A DNA stretch of 64,000 nt from Papaver somniferum (taxonomy: Eukaryota; Streptophyta; Magnoliopsida; Ranunculales; Papaveraceae), in contig NC_039368.1 in assembly GCF_003573695.1 (NCBI RefSeq), forward strand, positions 13,830,360 through 13,894,359, read 5' to 3'. Shown here one piece after another: positions 1-11,887 of this stretch; position 1 is the first letter of the stretch, and the number at the start of each line of letters is the position of its first letter. The notes under the pieces are model-generated. The model was not told the origin of the DNA. It did no database searches and saw only the letters and a list, made by a program, of their open reading frames with translations. The translations under genes and the position numbers were made by a program.

Positions 1-2072
1 TTCTTGTACACAACATAAATCAAATACAACTTCATTTACACAACCAACCTGATTTCAGGCTTTAACCAAACTTCAATTCCATGACACTTCAACAACATCA
101 CAGGTAAAACACTCAACAATACATTCATCTCAAATAAAAACCTATAATTCAATATACAATTGTAACTTAAGCATTACCTGCAATTGCAGTAGCAGCAGGC
201 TCTCAAAGAGACAATCCAACTTTGATTCTTCACATCATTCCTATACAGTTTCTACTCTCCCAACTCAAGTTCTGTAAAAATTACCACCATCAAGTTCAGT
301 CTCAATTCAGCACTACCATTACAACTTGAAATCTCCATTCCTCTCTAAATATAGTTTCATCTGTAATACCAAATCACTACAAGACAGTTAACAATTCAAA
401 TCAATAGCACCAACCATTGCCACCTCATCTAACTAGCCATAACATCTCTACCAGCAATTTCAGTTCCACTTCCATAGCAACTCTTAACTGCAACAACATC
501 AACATATAACAAATTCATATAAACTTATCCATTTTACAGTTAAAGCATCGTCAGTGCAATACTCAATTCATCTCTTGGTCATTCTTGCACAAACACTTGG
601 CCTTATTCTATAATTGCATCTTAGACACTTTCATTACACATTTCCTGCAATTATTCATAATAACAACACCATCACTTACAGTTTCCAAACCCCCACCAGT
701 CACTCATATCCCTTGTAACTTGAACATCACTAACACAACTTGTAACTTAGTTCAATTCTATACAAATATGAAACACCAGTTCCATTAACTTTCAAATTAA
801 CAATTATTTGAATCGCAACACTATAACTATCACCCTGCAATTCAATCATACTGTCATTTAAACTTTATAACTAGTTCATGTCTTCAAGAACTCTCTCTTC
901 TACATCATGCATCCACAATAATTCAAATTGAATCTCAGGAACAGAAATAACAACTTTTCTAAGTTAACATAGAAAAGCAATTACCTCAAACCATATTTGA
1001 TCACCAACAATCATAATGATTTCATCATCTTCTTAACACGATAACCGAACCCAGTTCTTCATCAGCTTCAAGTCAATACCCTAACTTCAGCAGCATCTTC
1101 AGTTTACAAAATCCAGAACCTTAATTATCACTTCAAGAAATTCTTTAGCCTTAACCTTGATTCAATTCAAACCCATCTCATATCAACATCCTAAACATCA
1201 ATTTCATCTTCAATCTAATCTCTGAGTCCTTCTTACAAACCCTAACTCTTCGATTCTCTACTGCAGTTTGAGAAACACTTAGTAAATCCTCCTATTTGCA
1301 AATAACAATGAAAACCCATCCTCAATTGACTGATTTCACAATCAAATCAACATAATTCCTCAACCGACTCAAAAACCCTAATTCAGTTCATCTTGAGAAA
1401 CCCTAATTCAAATATCTTCAATGATTCGCCACTGAATCAACTTCAAACTCCAATTCAATTACAACCCTTTTGTTCTTCATCTTAGAACAACCCATCAACT
1501 TCATATGAATCCAGAATCCATCTCAAAACTCTAAATCTGCTTCATAATATATCAGCACAACTTTCGAATCTTTATCAACAACAGTAACAACTTCTATTTC
1601 ATAACATCTTCATCAAGATTAATCTCTCAATCGAATTCTCTCGTTTTACTCTCAAACAATCGCAGAAAAAAGAACAGGGGAAGAAGAAAGAGAATAGAAG
1701 CAGAAAGAAGAAGAATGGAGAATAATAAATAAAGAAGGAAAGAAGGGCGAGTTTATCTGCTCGTCTTGGTTGGATAAGACCAGTGAATGACACGTTCAGC
1801 TGGATAAGGGTAGCCACCTGGCTAACAACGAAAAGACTATTTTGCTCTTCAGTCAAAGCTGATACCTTCTTCGTCCGATATCCGAATGACACATTCGAGT
1901 AGTCCATTCCGCATAACTTCTCGAGTTCTATCTAACGGTACTAGTTTCGTAACTAGGTCGTTGTTAAATTAATTTCTAATATTTAACGTTCGAGATACAC
2001 TAATCGAGTACTTGGAGGCTAAATCGTCTCTTGACTAGTCTAATAGCGTCGACGAGCTTGAGGATCCTTACA
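1..2072 (-). repeat. LTR (and possibly internal part) of an LTR retrotransposon, continuing past the left edge
   Basis: There is no credible protein frame in this stretch. Read on the minus strand it starts at 2072 with TGTAAGGATCC, directly inside the reverse-transcriptase frame of the LINE on its right, so the LINE homology stops exactly where a TG-type LTR end begins. The five bases beyond it (TACAT, 2073-2077) would be one copy of the target duplication. The interior is asymmetric, G-rich on the minus strand and full of TTG/GGT-type runs, like the long LTRs of plant Ty3/gypsy elements. The lineage (Tekay/Del or Athila/Tat) is a guess. The other LTR and the partner duplication are outside the window. 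Confidence 0.55.
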
Positions 2073-3650
2073 TACATTACATAATCCAATGGGTTGAAAG
2101 TCTTTTGGTTTTGTTGGACAATCTATTTTTGGAATGAATGTAACGTTTGTGTGATTGAAACTTGTATCTAGCTCCACATTTGCAAATTTTTTTTTTACTA
2201 TATCTATGATCTGGCTGCTAGTAAGACCCCAAAAAACCTTAAAGAACTTACTTGTAAATCCGTCCGGACCGGGTGCTTTTTCTGAACCAATGCTAAACGG
2301 GGCTTTGTGTATGTTAGCATCCGAAGGAAGTTGAAGTAATTCCTTGCAGTGATAATTTGAGATTCTGGGGCTGAAGTTGTTGAACAGATCCATGTTGATG
2401 GTTGTTGTAACTGCATTGTATTGCTTTTCAAAATAATTTACCATCATCTGAAATTACTGCCTTTGGTTGTGTACCCGTACACCATTATCATCCTGTAATT
2501 GTCCTATATGATTGATTTTCCTATTTATGGACGCTTTTGTGTGGTAGAATCTTGTGGTGAGGTCTCCATTTTGCAGCCATTCGATTCTTGCTCTCTGTTT
2601 ACAATATGTGTCATAACAATGATGAAGCATCATATGAGAGTTCCTAGTTTCTCTTTCCTGTGCAGCCAGAACATCATTTCTGTTCCAGAAGTTGTAGCAC
2701 ATTTTGATTGTGCCAATTAGATCTGGAACTCCGCCTCTTTCAGCACATGTGGCAGATGGCCAAAAGTATGAGAATTCCATTGTTGCAGTGCTTGTGCAGT
2801 ATCTTGCATCATGGTTAGTAGATTTCTATCAAATAGAGTTGATTCCTTACCTTGCCAAGCTTTGGTGACTACTTCCTCCATTTGTGGGTGCAGAAACCAC
2901 AGATGTTCAATACGAAAGCTTTTAGTAGATCTTTTTGACAACGCCTTTTCTTGCAAGAGAATAGGTGCATGATCTGATGCAATTCTTGATAGGTGTCTTA
3001 CTAACATTTGTGGGTGCAAATTCATCCATTTCTGTGTTGCTAATCCTCGTCCAGTCTTTCCATGACAAACTTTGAGTCAATCTGCGTGTTTGTCCAAGTA
3101 AATGTGTCCCCTATATAACCTAAGTCAATCAGGGCCTTCGAGTTGATGAAGTTGTTAAAATTTTTCACTTGAGAGTTTGTTACAGGCTTTCCTCCTTATT
3201 TTTTTCTTGTTGAGAGAGGACCTCATTGAAATCTCCCATTAAAATCCATGGTAATGTCGGTGTTGCTATGATGTTATCAAAGTTCTGCCACAATTCCTTT
3301 CTTGCTGCAGGTTGTGGGTGGCCATAAATTCCGGTGAAATACCAAGGTTGTGCAGGTTGGTCTTGAGCAGAGCAGATATAAGCATGCAACATATTTTGAT
3401 TATCTACTACAACATTGACATTTAGGTGGGAGGTCCACATCAAGCAGAGGCCACCTTTATGTCTAGCACACGGTACAGAAAACGAATTACGATATCCTAA
3501 ACTAGTTTGTAAAAAATACATATACGAAACAGATGCTAAGGTTTCTGAAAGGAAAAGCAAATCTAACTTAAACTTGCATGTGAACTCACGCAATTTCGAG
3601 ACTGTCAGCGGATTGTGTATCCCCTGACAGTTCCAAGCAAGGTAACTCAT
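2073..3650 (-). pseudogene. LINE ORF2: endonuclease plus truncated reverse transcriptase
   Basis: The frame at 3650-3180 has the apurinic-type endonuclease motifs WNCQGI, LFLSET and GDFNEVL. The domain continues across a stop with TWTN, ERLDE and, at 3025-2717, SDHAPI. The frame at 2780-2454 (RIEWLQNGDLTTRFYH) is the linker before RT. The frame at 2447-2073 has KAPGPDGF and FIPK followed by QPIGLCNV, the first conserved blocks of LINE RT. The catalytic FADD-type block is missing because the sequence switches to the LTR. Multiple frame changes make it non-functional. It would have cut target DNA and primed reverse transcription. Confidence 0.85.
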
Positions 3651-3937
3651 TGCTTGTGCGACTGTTGGGCCCTGCCAACAGCTCGCGAAGATGTTTCGTC
3701 TTCAGTGGGTGCAATCTCTTCCTCCAGAGAAAGTTTCCATGCTGGGTTTGTTGATGGTACCGTGTTGGACTTGTTGTTGCCGCCGGTAACAGTTTCAGCT
3801 TTCATTCCAAGGCATATGTCATCAACAGTTTCTCCTACTGTGGGTGAAATATTGGTAAGAGAGCTTCTTTTATTCCTGAATTTTGTTGTGGGGATATCAA
3901 CGGTCGCTGCAACCAGTTTTGGTGATTGTTGCTCTAA

Positions 3938-5690
3938 CTATGCAATTGAAGCATATTTTCTCGCCTTTGCAGTTAAAGGTTGGGCCTCAAAGTCTGGAGT
4001 GTTTGGTAAATTGAGATGTTGTGGCATCTTTGTCGGTGATCTGTTTGTTCTTCTTTTATAGGTTCTCAGGGGTTTCATGATCTGGTGCCAATCATCCTTC
4101 TTTGCATTGGTTGTTACGATGACTTCCGGTTTTCCATTCATATTATGCACAAGTAAATTAACCCTTGCATCTTTGCGCTGCAACACATTAATAAAAACTT
4201 GAATGTAATCAGGTCTGAAGAAAGATAGCATACGGTCGATACCATGATGTGTGGCTGACCCGAACCTGCCCAAGTGTTGTGCCTGAACCCGATCTCGGTT
4301 TAGTACCCGAACCAGGTCCAATTTGTCCGTTACCCGAACCCATCTGGACTGAGGCCGAGTATGATTCCTGACCCGTAGACCCGGACCCATTTGGTTTTTC
4401 CTCCATCTGTTGGGCTACCTTACCTTTATTTGCCGATGGTGTTAAATTTGTCTTGCTTATGTATTCATACACATGGGTCACAAATCGAGCTGTACTCCTA
4501 TGTGGCAAGGACGACGGGGCTTTTGGTGGGCCATGTTGAGAAGATTTTTCTCCGACAAAAATGCTTCCAACAGGTGTTTGCTCAGTTGCTTTTGTAGGGG
4601 CACGGTTTTCCATAGTTTTCTTTTGCGGCTGGAAGGCTTTGTGTGTTGTATTGGGGTTGTCAGATTTTGTCGGAGTCGTGACCGGGTTCCATGCTAACCC
4701 TCTTCTAGTCATTTTCTCTGATAACTGGGTTGGAAAGAGTTTTTGGACCGGTTTATCACCAACCCTAACAACGATTTGTTCATGTTGATGCTAAAGTTGC
4801 TGCAAATGTGCTTCTTCTTCTTGTGCATGTTGTTGTTCCTTGTTGTTGTTGTTGTTATTCTGCTGTTGTGAAGGAATTTCTTGATGAGGATGAAATTGAG
4901 ATGGATGTTGAGTTCCTTTATACCTAACGGATCATCTTCCTGCATGCAGTGTTGTTTGGTACCTGATGATTCACCGGTTAATAAGACTTTTCCTTTCTCC
5001 TGTTGTAGTTGATGAATTCTTTGCTGCTTTGTTAACGTAGCTCTAATATTTGCGTTGAGCTTACCATACGGGAAGTTTGGAAACCTCCTGTTTTCCTCTG
5101 CTTGTTCTATACCTAGGAAGTTTGTGCAATCCTTGAAAGCGTGTCCTGGGAATCCACATAGAAAGCAAAGTAACGACACATTTTCATACGAAAATTGGGT
5201 CCAAACACCTTTACCTAAGTTTAACATCACCCCTAGCATAAAAGGTTTGAGCAGATTCATCAAGACATGTACTCTAGGCACGGTGCCTGAAAGGTCAATC
5301 TGGAGGACGGTCCCCGTTTCAGATTTTTCAATGAGCTAAAGAATAGATTTTTCATCAGAAAAAAAAACTAGGAAGATTTAAGACTTGTAACCAAAACGGA
5401 GCAAACTTAAAACATCTATCAGGGTATCTTGAAAACAAGTTCCAGTCTTCAAATAGCGCAACCTGATTACCAACATTCCAAGGCTGATTTTGGAGAAAAA
5501 AATCTTTGTCTCTTTGATGTTTAAAAGAGATTTGGTAGACATGCGACACAGAGATAGATTCAACATGATGGTAACGAATAGGAAATAACTTGTCCGTCAG
5601 CGCTTTCCTCAGAAGATAGAAATCTTTGTTTCCTCCTAAAACTTGAAGTGCCAAGGAATGTTCGTTATGAGTTTTTAGAAGATCTTGCAT
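3938..5690 (-). pseudogene. LINE ORF1: DUF4283-like / zinc-knuckle nucleic-acid-binding protein
   Basis: The frame at 5690-5355 shows the DUF4283 pattern (ALTDKLFPIRYHH, then PWNVGNQVALFEDWN). After a frame change, 5281-4709 continues with a CX2CX4HX4C-like knuckle, CFLCGFPGHAFKDC, typical of the zf-CCHC_4 family. A low-complexity tail rich in G, S, T and Q lies in two frames between 4712 and 3938. In plant L1 elements this protein binds the element RNA. The frame is broken at least twice and no convincing start codon is visible. Plus-strand frames over the same interval are shadows. Confidence 0.75.
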
Positions 5691-5700
5691 CCTTTATGTT

Positions 5701-6390
5701 AGTAGGAAGACTGGAGTATCGAAGTCTTTTTGCTTTTGACGAAAAGCTGATTGCTGATAGTCTGTTGTGTCTTTGTCACAGTTGTGTTTCTTTTTAACTT
5801 TCTGAGCTCAAGAGGTAGATGATTGCTTTTATGGAAAGGTATGACGATGACTCTTATGCTTTTGATGGGTAGTATCCTTTTCTGAAGATGATTGAGCAGA
5901 GTAAAAAGAAGAAGATGATACGAAATGGATCTCCTCCTTTTTATCTTTTTTTTTCAATATTCTCTGAGGAAGAAGCTTCTTTATGCAGCTAATGCTCAAG
6001 TGGGTGAGATTTCCTAAGTTCCTTTATCATAGAACTTGCGTATGCCGGGGGTAGTGATACAACTTTATCAGGCGTTGCATAAGCCTTATTGGTTGAAGAT
6101 GGTGGTGGAGTGGCTTCCATTGGTCAGGGAGGTGGTGTGGCATAGAAAGGTGCAGAATAAAATAACCTCAGTAATTCAGACCGTATTCAGTTTAGGTGAA
6201 GAGAATAAAGCAACTCCAATTGTGTTTTCCTAAATACAACATGCTTTAGTAAATCCAAGTGAAGAAATCATCTGATTGGAAGTTATACTTCAAGATCTTA
6301 GAACCAAAGAAAGAAGAATTCAGTTGATATGCAAGCTAAATTTCTTGACCTTAGTCAATGCCAAACGGCCGTCTTATTTTAAGAGTAAGA
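5701..6390. other. Non-coding, probable LINE 5' region and flank
   Basis: There are only short meaningless frames here. The stretch next to 5700 is probably the LINE 5' untranslated region, with pyrimidine-rich runs when read on the minus strand. From about 6240 the composition changes towards the AT-rich LTR-like sequence on the right. No gene, tRNA or clear repeat boundary was found. Confidence 0.4.
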
Positions 6391-6399
6391 AGTAGCAGA

Positions 6400-6777
6400 C
6401 ACTATTAAGATCTAAACACCGACACCAATCACTATTAATATATATTTTCCAGGAAGAGAACATCAATCACTACCATTACTCAATGATCTAAACATGGAAA
6501 GAAGATAAGTACATGCAATCTAAACATGGAAAGAATATTAGTATCTGCAAGAATAATATGTGATTGATGTCATGCAAAGAAGAATATCGAAAGAAGATCA
6601 ATACATGCAGAGAAGAATATGTGATTGAGAAATTGTTGTAACTAGTTTTAATTCCTTTGATATATTTATAGTATTAGGATCTTCACTCATGCAATGTAAT
6701 TGCAATCAGTATATATACAAAATGATAATATCAATCTCTACACTGTTGTGAGAGAAATCAAAACCCATATTCCTTTA
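6400..6777 (+). repeat. 3' part of a copia-type LTR
   Basis: AT-rich sequence with a near-duplicated ATCTAAACATGGAAAGAA motif (about 6486 and 6518) and a TATA-like TATATATAC at about 6710. It runs straight into a primer-binding-site motif TGGTATCAGAGC at 6778. That order (promoter, short transcribed part, PBS) is what the end of a Ty1/copia 5' LTR looks like. The upstream border is not clear. Confidence 0.5.
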
Positions 6778-7003
6778 TGGTATCAGAGCAGGCTATTTGC
6801 GACGAGTCATTAGACCGCGCCTTTACTCCGCGTTACCCGATTTATTGTCCACGTGTTAGACCCAACGATGCTACACGTGAGGGGACGTGTTGAGACTATT
6901 AGTCCCACATTGTCTGGGCATCTAAGATCCTGCGGTTTATAATCCATTAGGGTCTCTCTACTCATTGCCAATTGGTTTTGAGTTGGATGCCCGTATTCTA
7001 ACA
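6778..7003 (+). mobile_element. TRIM-like cassette: PBS, short spacer, PPT, 116-bp terminal LTR
   Basis: TGGTATCAGAGC (6778-6789) matches the initiator tRNA-Met primer site. About 100 bp later a purine tract, GTGAGGGGACG, ends at 6887. It is followed by a 116-bp block (6888-7003) that begins TGTTGAGA and ends TTCTAACA, the TG...CA ends of an LTR. A protein-less interior of about 110 bp between PBS and PPT is the hallmark of TRIM elements. However, the 116 bp before the PBS does not match the 116-bp block, so the left LTR is either replaced or belongs to another element. Confidence 0.55.
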
Positions 7004-7122
7004 AGATTATTTAAGAATCTATATACAAATGCTTACATCCATATCTATTCCTCTCCCTATCTCCAACAATGGGATCTCCTCGAGCAATTCTTTTAATAAA
7101 ACCAACCAAACCTGTGACGCAA

Positions 7123-7262
7123 ATATGGATGTTTAGTACAAGTGGTAACATTGTGTAGTGATGGACGAGTTTTTCCGTAGTAAACTTGGGGTAGTACCAA
7201 TGGAGGATATACTCTCACAACACCGGTTACGTTGGTTCGTGCATCTCCAGCGAATACCACCT
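7123..7262 (+). pseudogene. RTE-like LINE, C-terminal reverse-transcriptase tail (left half)
   Basis: From 7158 the frame reads VVMDEFFRSKLGVVPMED and then LRWFVHLQRIPP up to 7262, the conserved tail after RT in plant RTE-type LINEs (LRWFGHV-type motif). A frame break and stops lie just before 7158. The frame stops at the copia insertion and resumes at 29522, after one copy of the CACCT duplication, so both halves belong to one older element. Confidence 0.75.
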
Positions 7263-8674
7263 TGTTAGAGCACTGCTCGGTCGAACTCGCATGCGTTGAT
7301 ATCTCAAGCTTGTTTGTCAAGTTTAGTTGTCAAAACTATATGTCTTGATTTCTAAACTACTTATAGCTAAGTCTCGGACTAGGACAATTAAGTGTAGTTG
7401 AGCTACAGACTCCACGACGATCATCTCAAGAAGACGAAGAACTACTCAAGGAACCGGTGGAACTTCATCCGACTAAAAGGTATGTGGATACTTGAACTTA
7501 TCTATCACTCAAAATTCTACCTCTCTATCTCCTATTCTTGAGACAAAGTCGTATAAGTATGATAGTTTTCATACATACACATTTTCTATTTCGAGCCGAG
7601 TTTACTCGCCTATCTTTTTCTCGAAATATGTGTTGGTAAGCTTTCGCTTTAACCACTTTTCATCTTAACCCGTGACGAAATTCATGATGACGTTTCAATC
7701 TTGAGAATAACTTTGATGACGATAGTTGTGAATAACGACTGTTATAACATTATAGAAGAATGTTTCAATGATTGAAATGTAGAGTTGAGATTACGTAACC
7801 AACTATGGATATAAGCATATATAGTGTGTTCGCACATTAGTGTATAAATCCATGTGCCGGAAACCAAGTGTGTGCATATGTGTGCATACGATATTAGTGA
7901 ATGAGACAGGTTGGGTACGCGTACCAGCGGAAGTTTCGAACTGAAAATTTCTGTTGAGTTTGTAAGTTTGCAAACTGTTAAACCAGTCAACTTAGGTACG
8001 CGTACCCATAGAAGTTTTCAACCGAAAATTTCTGCTGAGTTTCCAAACTCAAATCCGGTAGCTATGGTATACGTACCCGTACGCGTACCCAAGTTGGTTA
8101 TATTTCTCAAATCAGAAGTTCATGAACTTAAACAATAAATAAATAAGGAATCCAATCTTTGCAAACCGTGGCTATATTGTTCATGAAATGATTCAAGTGA
8201 ATCAAACCGATTTTTTGTTTCAATTGTGTCTATTCATAAAGACCTAAGCAATTTAATAACTCTTCAACTAGTTCTCTTGAAGTCATTTGAACTAGTTGTG
8301 AAGAATATCAATACGGTTAATATGAAAGTGCTAATATGGCTAACCATTGGTTAACTATTTGTGAACCAAATAAGTGTACACGTTTAGGTTCAGTTACTCA
8401 AACCTAAATAATATACATTTCATTTGTGTGTAACAAGCTAAGTTTTGATCTAACGGTTGAAAGATATTAGCTTGGTTAAATCAGGTTTTTCATCTAACGG
8501 TGAATATTGAATGCTTTGTTATCAAGGTAACTTAGATTGCAAACCCTGATTTGAAAACTATATAAAGGGGACATCTAGTAACTGGAAAAACTAATCCCCA
8601 CACCTCATGTGTGATACTAGTTGGTTTTGCTAGAGTCAGTTCTCCTTTAACCTTAGGTTTCTTCTCGAGACCCT
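7263..8674 (+). repeat. Copia element, 5' LTR, part before the nested insertion
   Basis: It aligns along its length with 27075-28480. It begins TGTTAGAGCACTGCTCGG and holds a TATA box (TATATAAAG, 8559-8567). About 110 bp downstream of it the Athila element has inserted, duplicating ACCCT (8670-8674). Three palindrome-headed tandem units lie at about 7912-8090, upstream of the TATA box. The insertion separates this promoter from the rest of the element. Confidence 0.9.
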
Positions 8675-11600
8675 TGATAGGTGTCTAAAACACCTAATTT
8701 TATATCTAGTATTTATGCTTTCTTTGCTATTTTTCTTGTAAATTATGTATCTTATTTTGAATTTGAGTTATTAGGTACTTTGGAGTCGTTTGGAGCAAAA
8801 GAAGGAGAAAATATCCATTTGGAGCGTAAAGGAAACAAAGTCAATTCACTGGCGAGTTATACTTGGAGCGGACTAAGGTTGCGCAAAGTAGGCGAAGAAT
8901 GAAGGTCAGTTCCCCACAACTGATAGATGAGCAAGGAAGAGTGTAGGCAGTCAGTTCTGTGAAACTGACAGGCCATAGATGAACTGGGTGTCCCTTATCC
9001 TAATGTACCGGGTGTCAATATCAATTCCACCTCCTACACAAATTTAGAATTCAGAGAAGTTGTAATTATTCTCATTATTCAGTCTGAAACCGAGAGATAC
9101 GCTGTTGTTGGTGGTGATAATAAACTCAGGGAGATTGAGAAGAAGCTGTTACTGCTGAGAGAATCAGATCGAAGATATGATCGATTGAGAGCTATCGTGG
9201 TGGTTTTCTGCTAAGTGATTTCGTCGGAAGAGAAGAACATGGAGAAACACAGAGTTAGGGTTTAATCACTGGAAGAAAGATGGGTTGAAACTTTGAAACA
9301 GATCTCGAATTTGTGAGTTTCTAGGTGTGAAATTTAAGATCTCAGAGAGGGGTTTTCTGTTGATTTACGAATTAGGGTTTGAAATGATTCAGATAGTTGA
9401 TATTTTTGGTCCTGGTGGTGAGTTAGGTCAGGGGAAGAAAGAGATGAAGAACAAGGCTACAATGAAGTAGAATCTGGTGGTGACAAGACTAATAGTGGTG
9501 CTCAGTTGGTGGTGTTTCAGTAGCTTGAATAAGAGAAACTGGTGGTGGTGCTGGTTTCAGTGGAGTTGCAGGCATGAACTGCAGTTGTTGATAATGAACT
9601 GTAGGGGTGTAATTGGTTGTTGTTGGTGGTCATGAATATGAGGTAGTGAACAAATGGAAAAAAATGTTAGTTTTAACAGTTGTTGCAGTTGGTGATAATT
9701 ATCTGAGATGGAGTGGGGTTTGTGCTGAAATGAGAACAATGTTGATTGTCATGGGAATGGATGCTCTGCAATGGTGGTTGATGAAACTGGTTCATGGGAA
9801 TTGCAGAATGCAGTGATGATGGCTTGAGGCAATTGCAGGTCAGATGGGTTGCTTAAGTCGCAAGTGGTGCTGAAATGGAAATGAGCTTAATAGAAGTTGG
9901 TTGCAGTTGAGTACCAAGGGTGAAGATGAACAATTGAGATGAATTTGGAGATCTTATGGGATGGATTTGCTGGTGCTGATGGATTGAGGCAATAGTATTT
10001 TTCATAATTGAGCTGAGAAGCTTATGGTGATGAGCTGTGAAGAATGGCACCGCTACATATGATTTAGATGTATGTTAGGTTTACAGGGAGTTGAAACTCA
10101 AGAAGTAGCTGCAATAGATGGTGGAAATAGTGTAAGTAAGTGGTTTGTGCTCAAGATGGATTGATGCAGTTGGTGATGTGACTGATAGAGCTAATGGGTA
10201 CTGGTGGTGATGCCAGGGATGAAATATGCAGAAAGGTGCTATGTAATTCGAGTTATTGGTGGCCTGAGATGGGAGAATGTATGATGGAGTTGCAGGTGGA
10301 ATGTGGCTCGGATGTTGTTACAGGTTATGATGTTTTGCTGGTGGATTTGGTCATGTTGAGCTGTAATGAAGTATATGGAGTCGAAGTTGTCGTGTGCAAA
10401 TGAGGCAATGAACTGATACTGTTGGTTGCCAAAGCTATGACTGAGCTGCAGTTGCAGGAGAGAACAAAATGAAGCGGCAAAGGCTGAAACTGGTGAAGTA
10501 CCATTGTGCAACACAGCTCTGGCCTGTGGAAGTTGCAATGGCTTTGGCTTTGGCTTGGCCACTCAGCCCATCCAGCTGAGTAAGATGCTGACTCATTGAC
10601 TCGTCTGACCGGTGACCGGGTGGACTTTGCTGGTCACCTGAGTACTATTTCCGGCCACCTATCCAGCCGATTTCCTGCGACTCTCCGTCCAACTTCCGAC
10701 CATTTTTCGGCAACAAATTGGCAGAGTTTCTATATGGGTTTTTATCAATTTTGGGCCACGCGAATTTTCACCTAATGGATTTTGAAGATTATACCTAATT
10801 TTGGAAAGCAAAGGGATATAAATGAAAGACTCCTACAACTTTTGAGATCACGTTTTTATTATTCTTCTTGGAGCTTTGGAGAAAACTACTTCTAGGGTTT
10901 GCTTTGCTTTCATCTTCTTTATTATTTTATTGATCATGATGATGATGAACTCCATTATTATGAGTAACTAAATACACTTGTTGGTTATGGGATAAAAGTT
11001 GATTTCTCAATGCATGTTATTTGATTCTATGGATTAGTTTTTTCCTAACTTTATTGTTTATGATTCATGGTTTATAGTGTTTTAGGATTTGATTGTTTGA
11101 TTGGTTGAGTCCGGAATCAATCCGATTTGCTTTCATCTCTAGAGCTATATTAGGGTTTTCAATACGTAAAAGTTGTTTGTCCCTGATTTAAAGTAGCATA
11201 ATTGTGGTTAGTGCTTGTAGTGATATATCCTATTAGTCACATATGAATCATAACCTTGGTTAAAACAAATTAGTGCTCTTACACGTTTGTTTGCTTTGAT
11301 TAGTCTTATTCCATAAATCTTAAAGCTTTTAGGGAGTTAAACTTAATTGTGCTTTTACACTTTGGGTTGCTTTCTAGGAAGAATTCACATATGCATCTTT
11401 TAATGTGGTTGTGATGAAATTAGGGAATTAGCGGAATACTCTTGCGATCAAGGTATTCTAGGACTTTTAATAAATAAGAGATTAAATTATCAATTCTATT
11501 CAATGATGAAAAATACATGCTTGTGAATGATACTATCCCATGACCAATATCTTCTCCTTATTGATTATTCCAATTATTTACTTTGCTTTACTTTATTTTT

Positions 11601-11767
11601 ACTAAAACAAAAAAAAATAAAAAAAAATCACTCTTGGTTATCTTAGTAACCAAAAATTGCATAACAACAAAGGTCTCCCTGTGGATACGAACTCTTTCCT
11701 ACCACTTTCTACATTATTGTAGTTGAGTAAGGAAGTGAAATTATACTTGTCGATTGACAACCGTTCA
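8675..11767 (+). repeat. Athila 5' LTR
   Basis: It starts TGATAGGTGTC and ends ACAACCGTTCA. It is collinear with 19189-22325. A TATA-like TATAAAT at 10817-10823 (copy at 21381-21387) marks the likely promoter. The middle is GGT/TGG-rich and gives only spurious short frames. Compared with the 3' LTR it has an extra 33 bp near 9510-9540 and lacks 66 bp near 10495. Confidence 0.92.
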
Positions 11768-11772
11768 AATTT

Positions 11773-11790
11773 TGGCGTCGCTGCCGGGGA
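11773..11790 (+). other. Athila primer-binding site (tRNA-Asp type)
   Basis: TGGCGTCGCTGCCGGGGA lies five bases after the LTR end. It differs at only two positions from the complement of the plant tRNA-Asp 3' end, TGGCGCCGTTGCCGGGGA, as used by Athila/Tat elements. Confidence 0.85.
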
Positions 11791-11887
11791 GGCATCGGCT
11801 TGTTATTAAGTTTTTAGTTTCTTTTCAGTATTTGTGCTTCCATATTTGCTTTTTGTTTCTTGTCTTGTTTCTTACTTGTTTACCTAA

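Larger units (their letters stand above)
2073..5700 (-). mobile_element. L1-type LINE, decayed and cut by an LTR element in its RT domain
   Basis: The minus strand carries, in order, a DUF4283-like domain, a CCHC-type knuckle, a serine/glycine-rich tail, an endonuclease domain and the start of a reverse transcriptase. This is the usual ORF1-ORF2 layout of plant L1 LINEs. Several frameshifts and stops separate the pieces. Homology stops at 2073, shortly after the RT-0 to RT-2 region, where an LTR begins. The rest of the RT would be expected left of the window if the LTR element simply inserted there. The 5' limit near 5.7 kb is approximate. Confidence 0.85.

Noticed and set aside
3615..4061. 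148-codon plus-strand frame
   Set aside because: It lies opposite the LINE ORF1/ORF2 junction, has no domain and is a shadow of the minus-strand LINE.
6888..7003. Solo LTR with its own target duplication
   Set aside because: Flanks (GGACG and AGATT) do not match, and a PBS/PPT layout to the left fits a TRIM-like end better.
7912..8090. CRISPR-like array
   Set aside because: Units are degenerate, spacers are related to each other, and the array lies in a plant LTR.
9500..10560. Several frames of 60-107 codons in the Athila LTR, repeated at 20000-21220
   Set aside because: They are in GGT/TGG-rich LTR sequence, differ between the two LTRs and have no conserved product.
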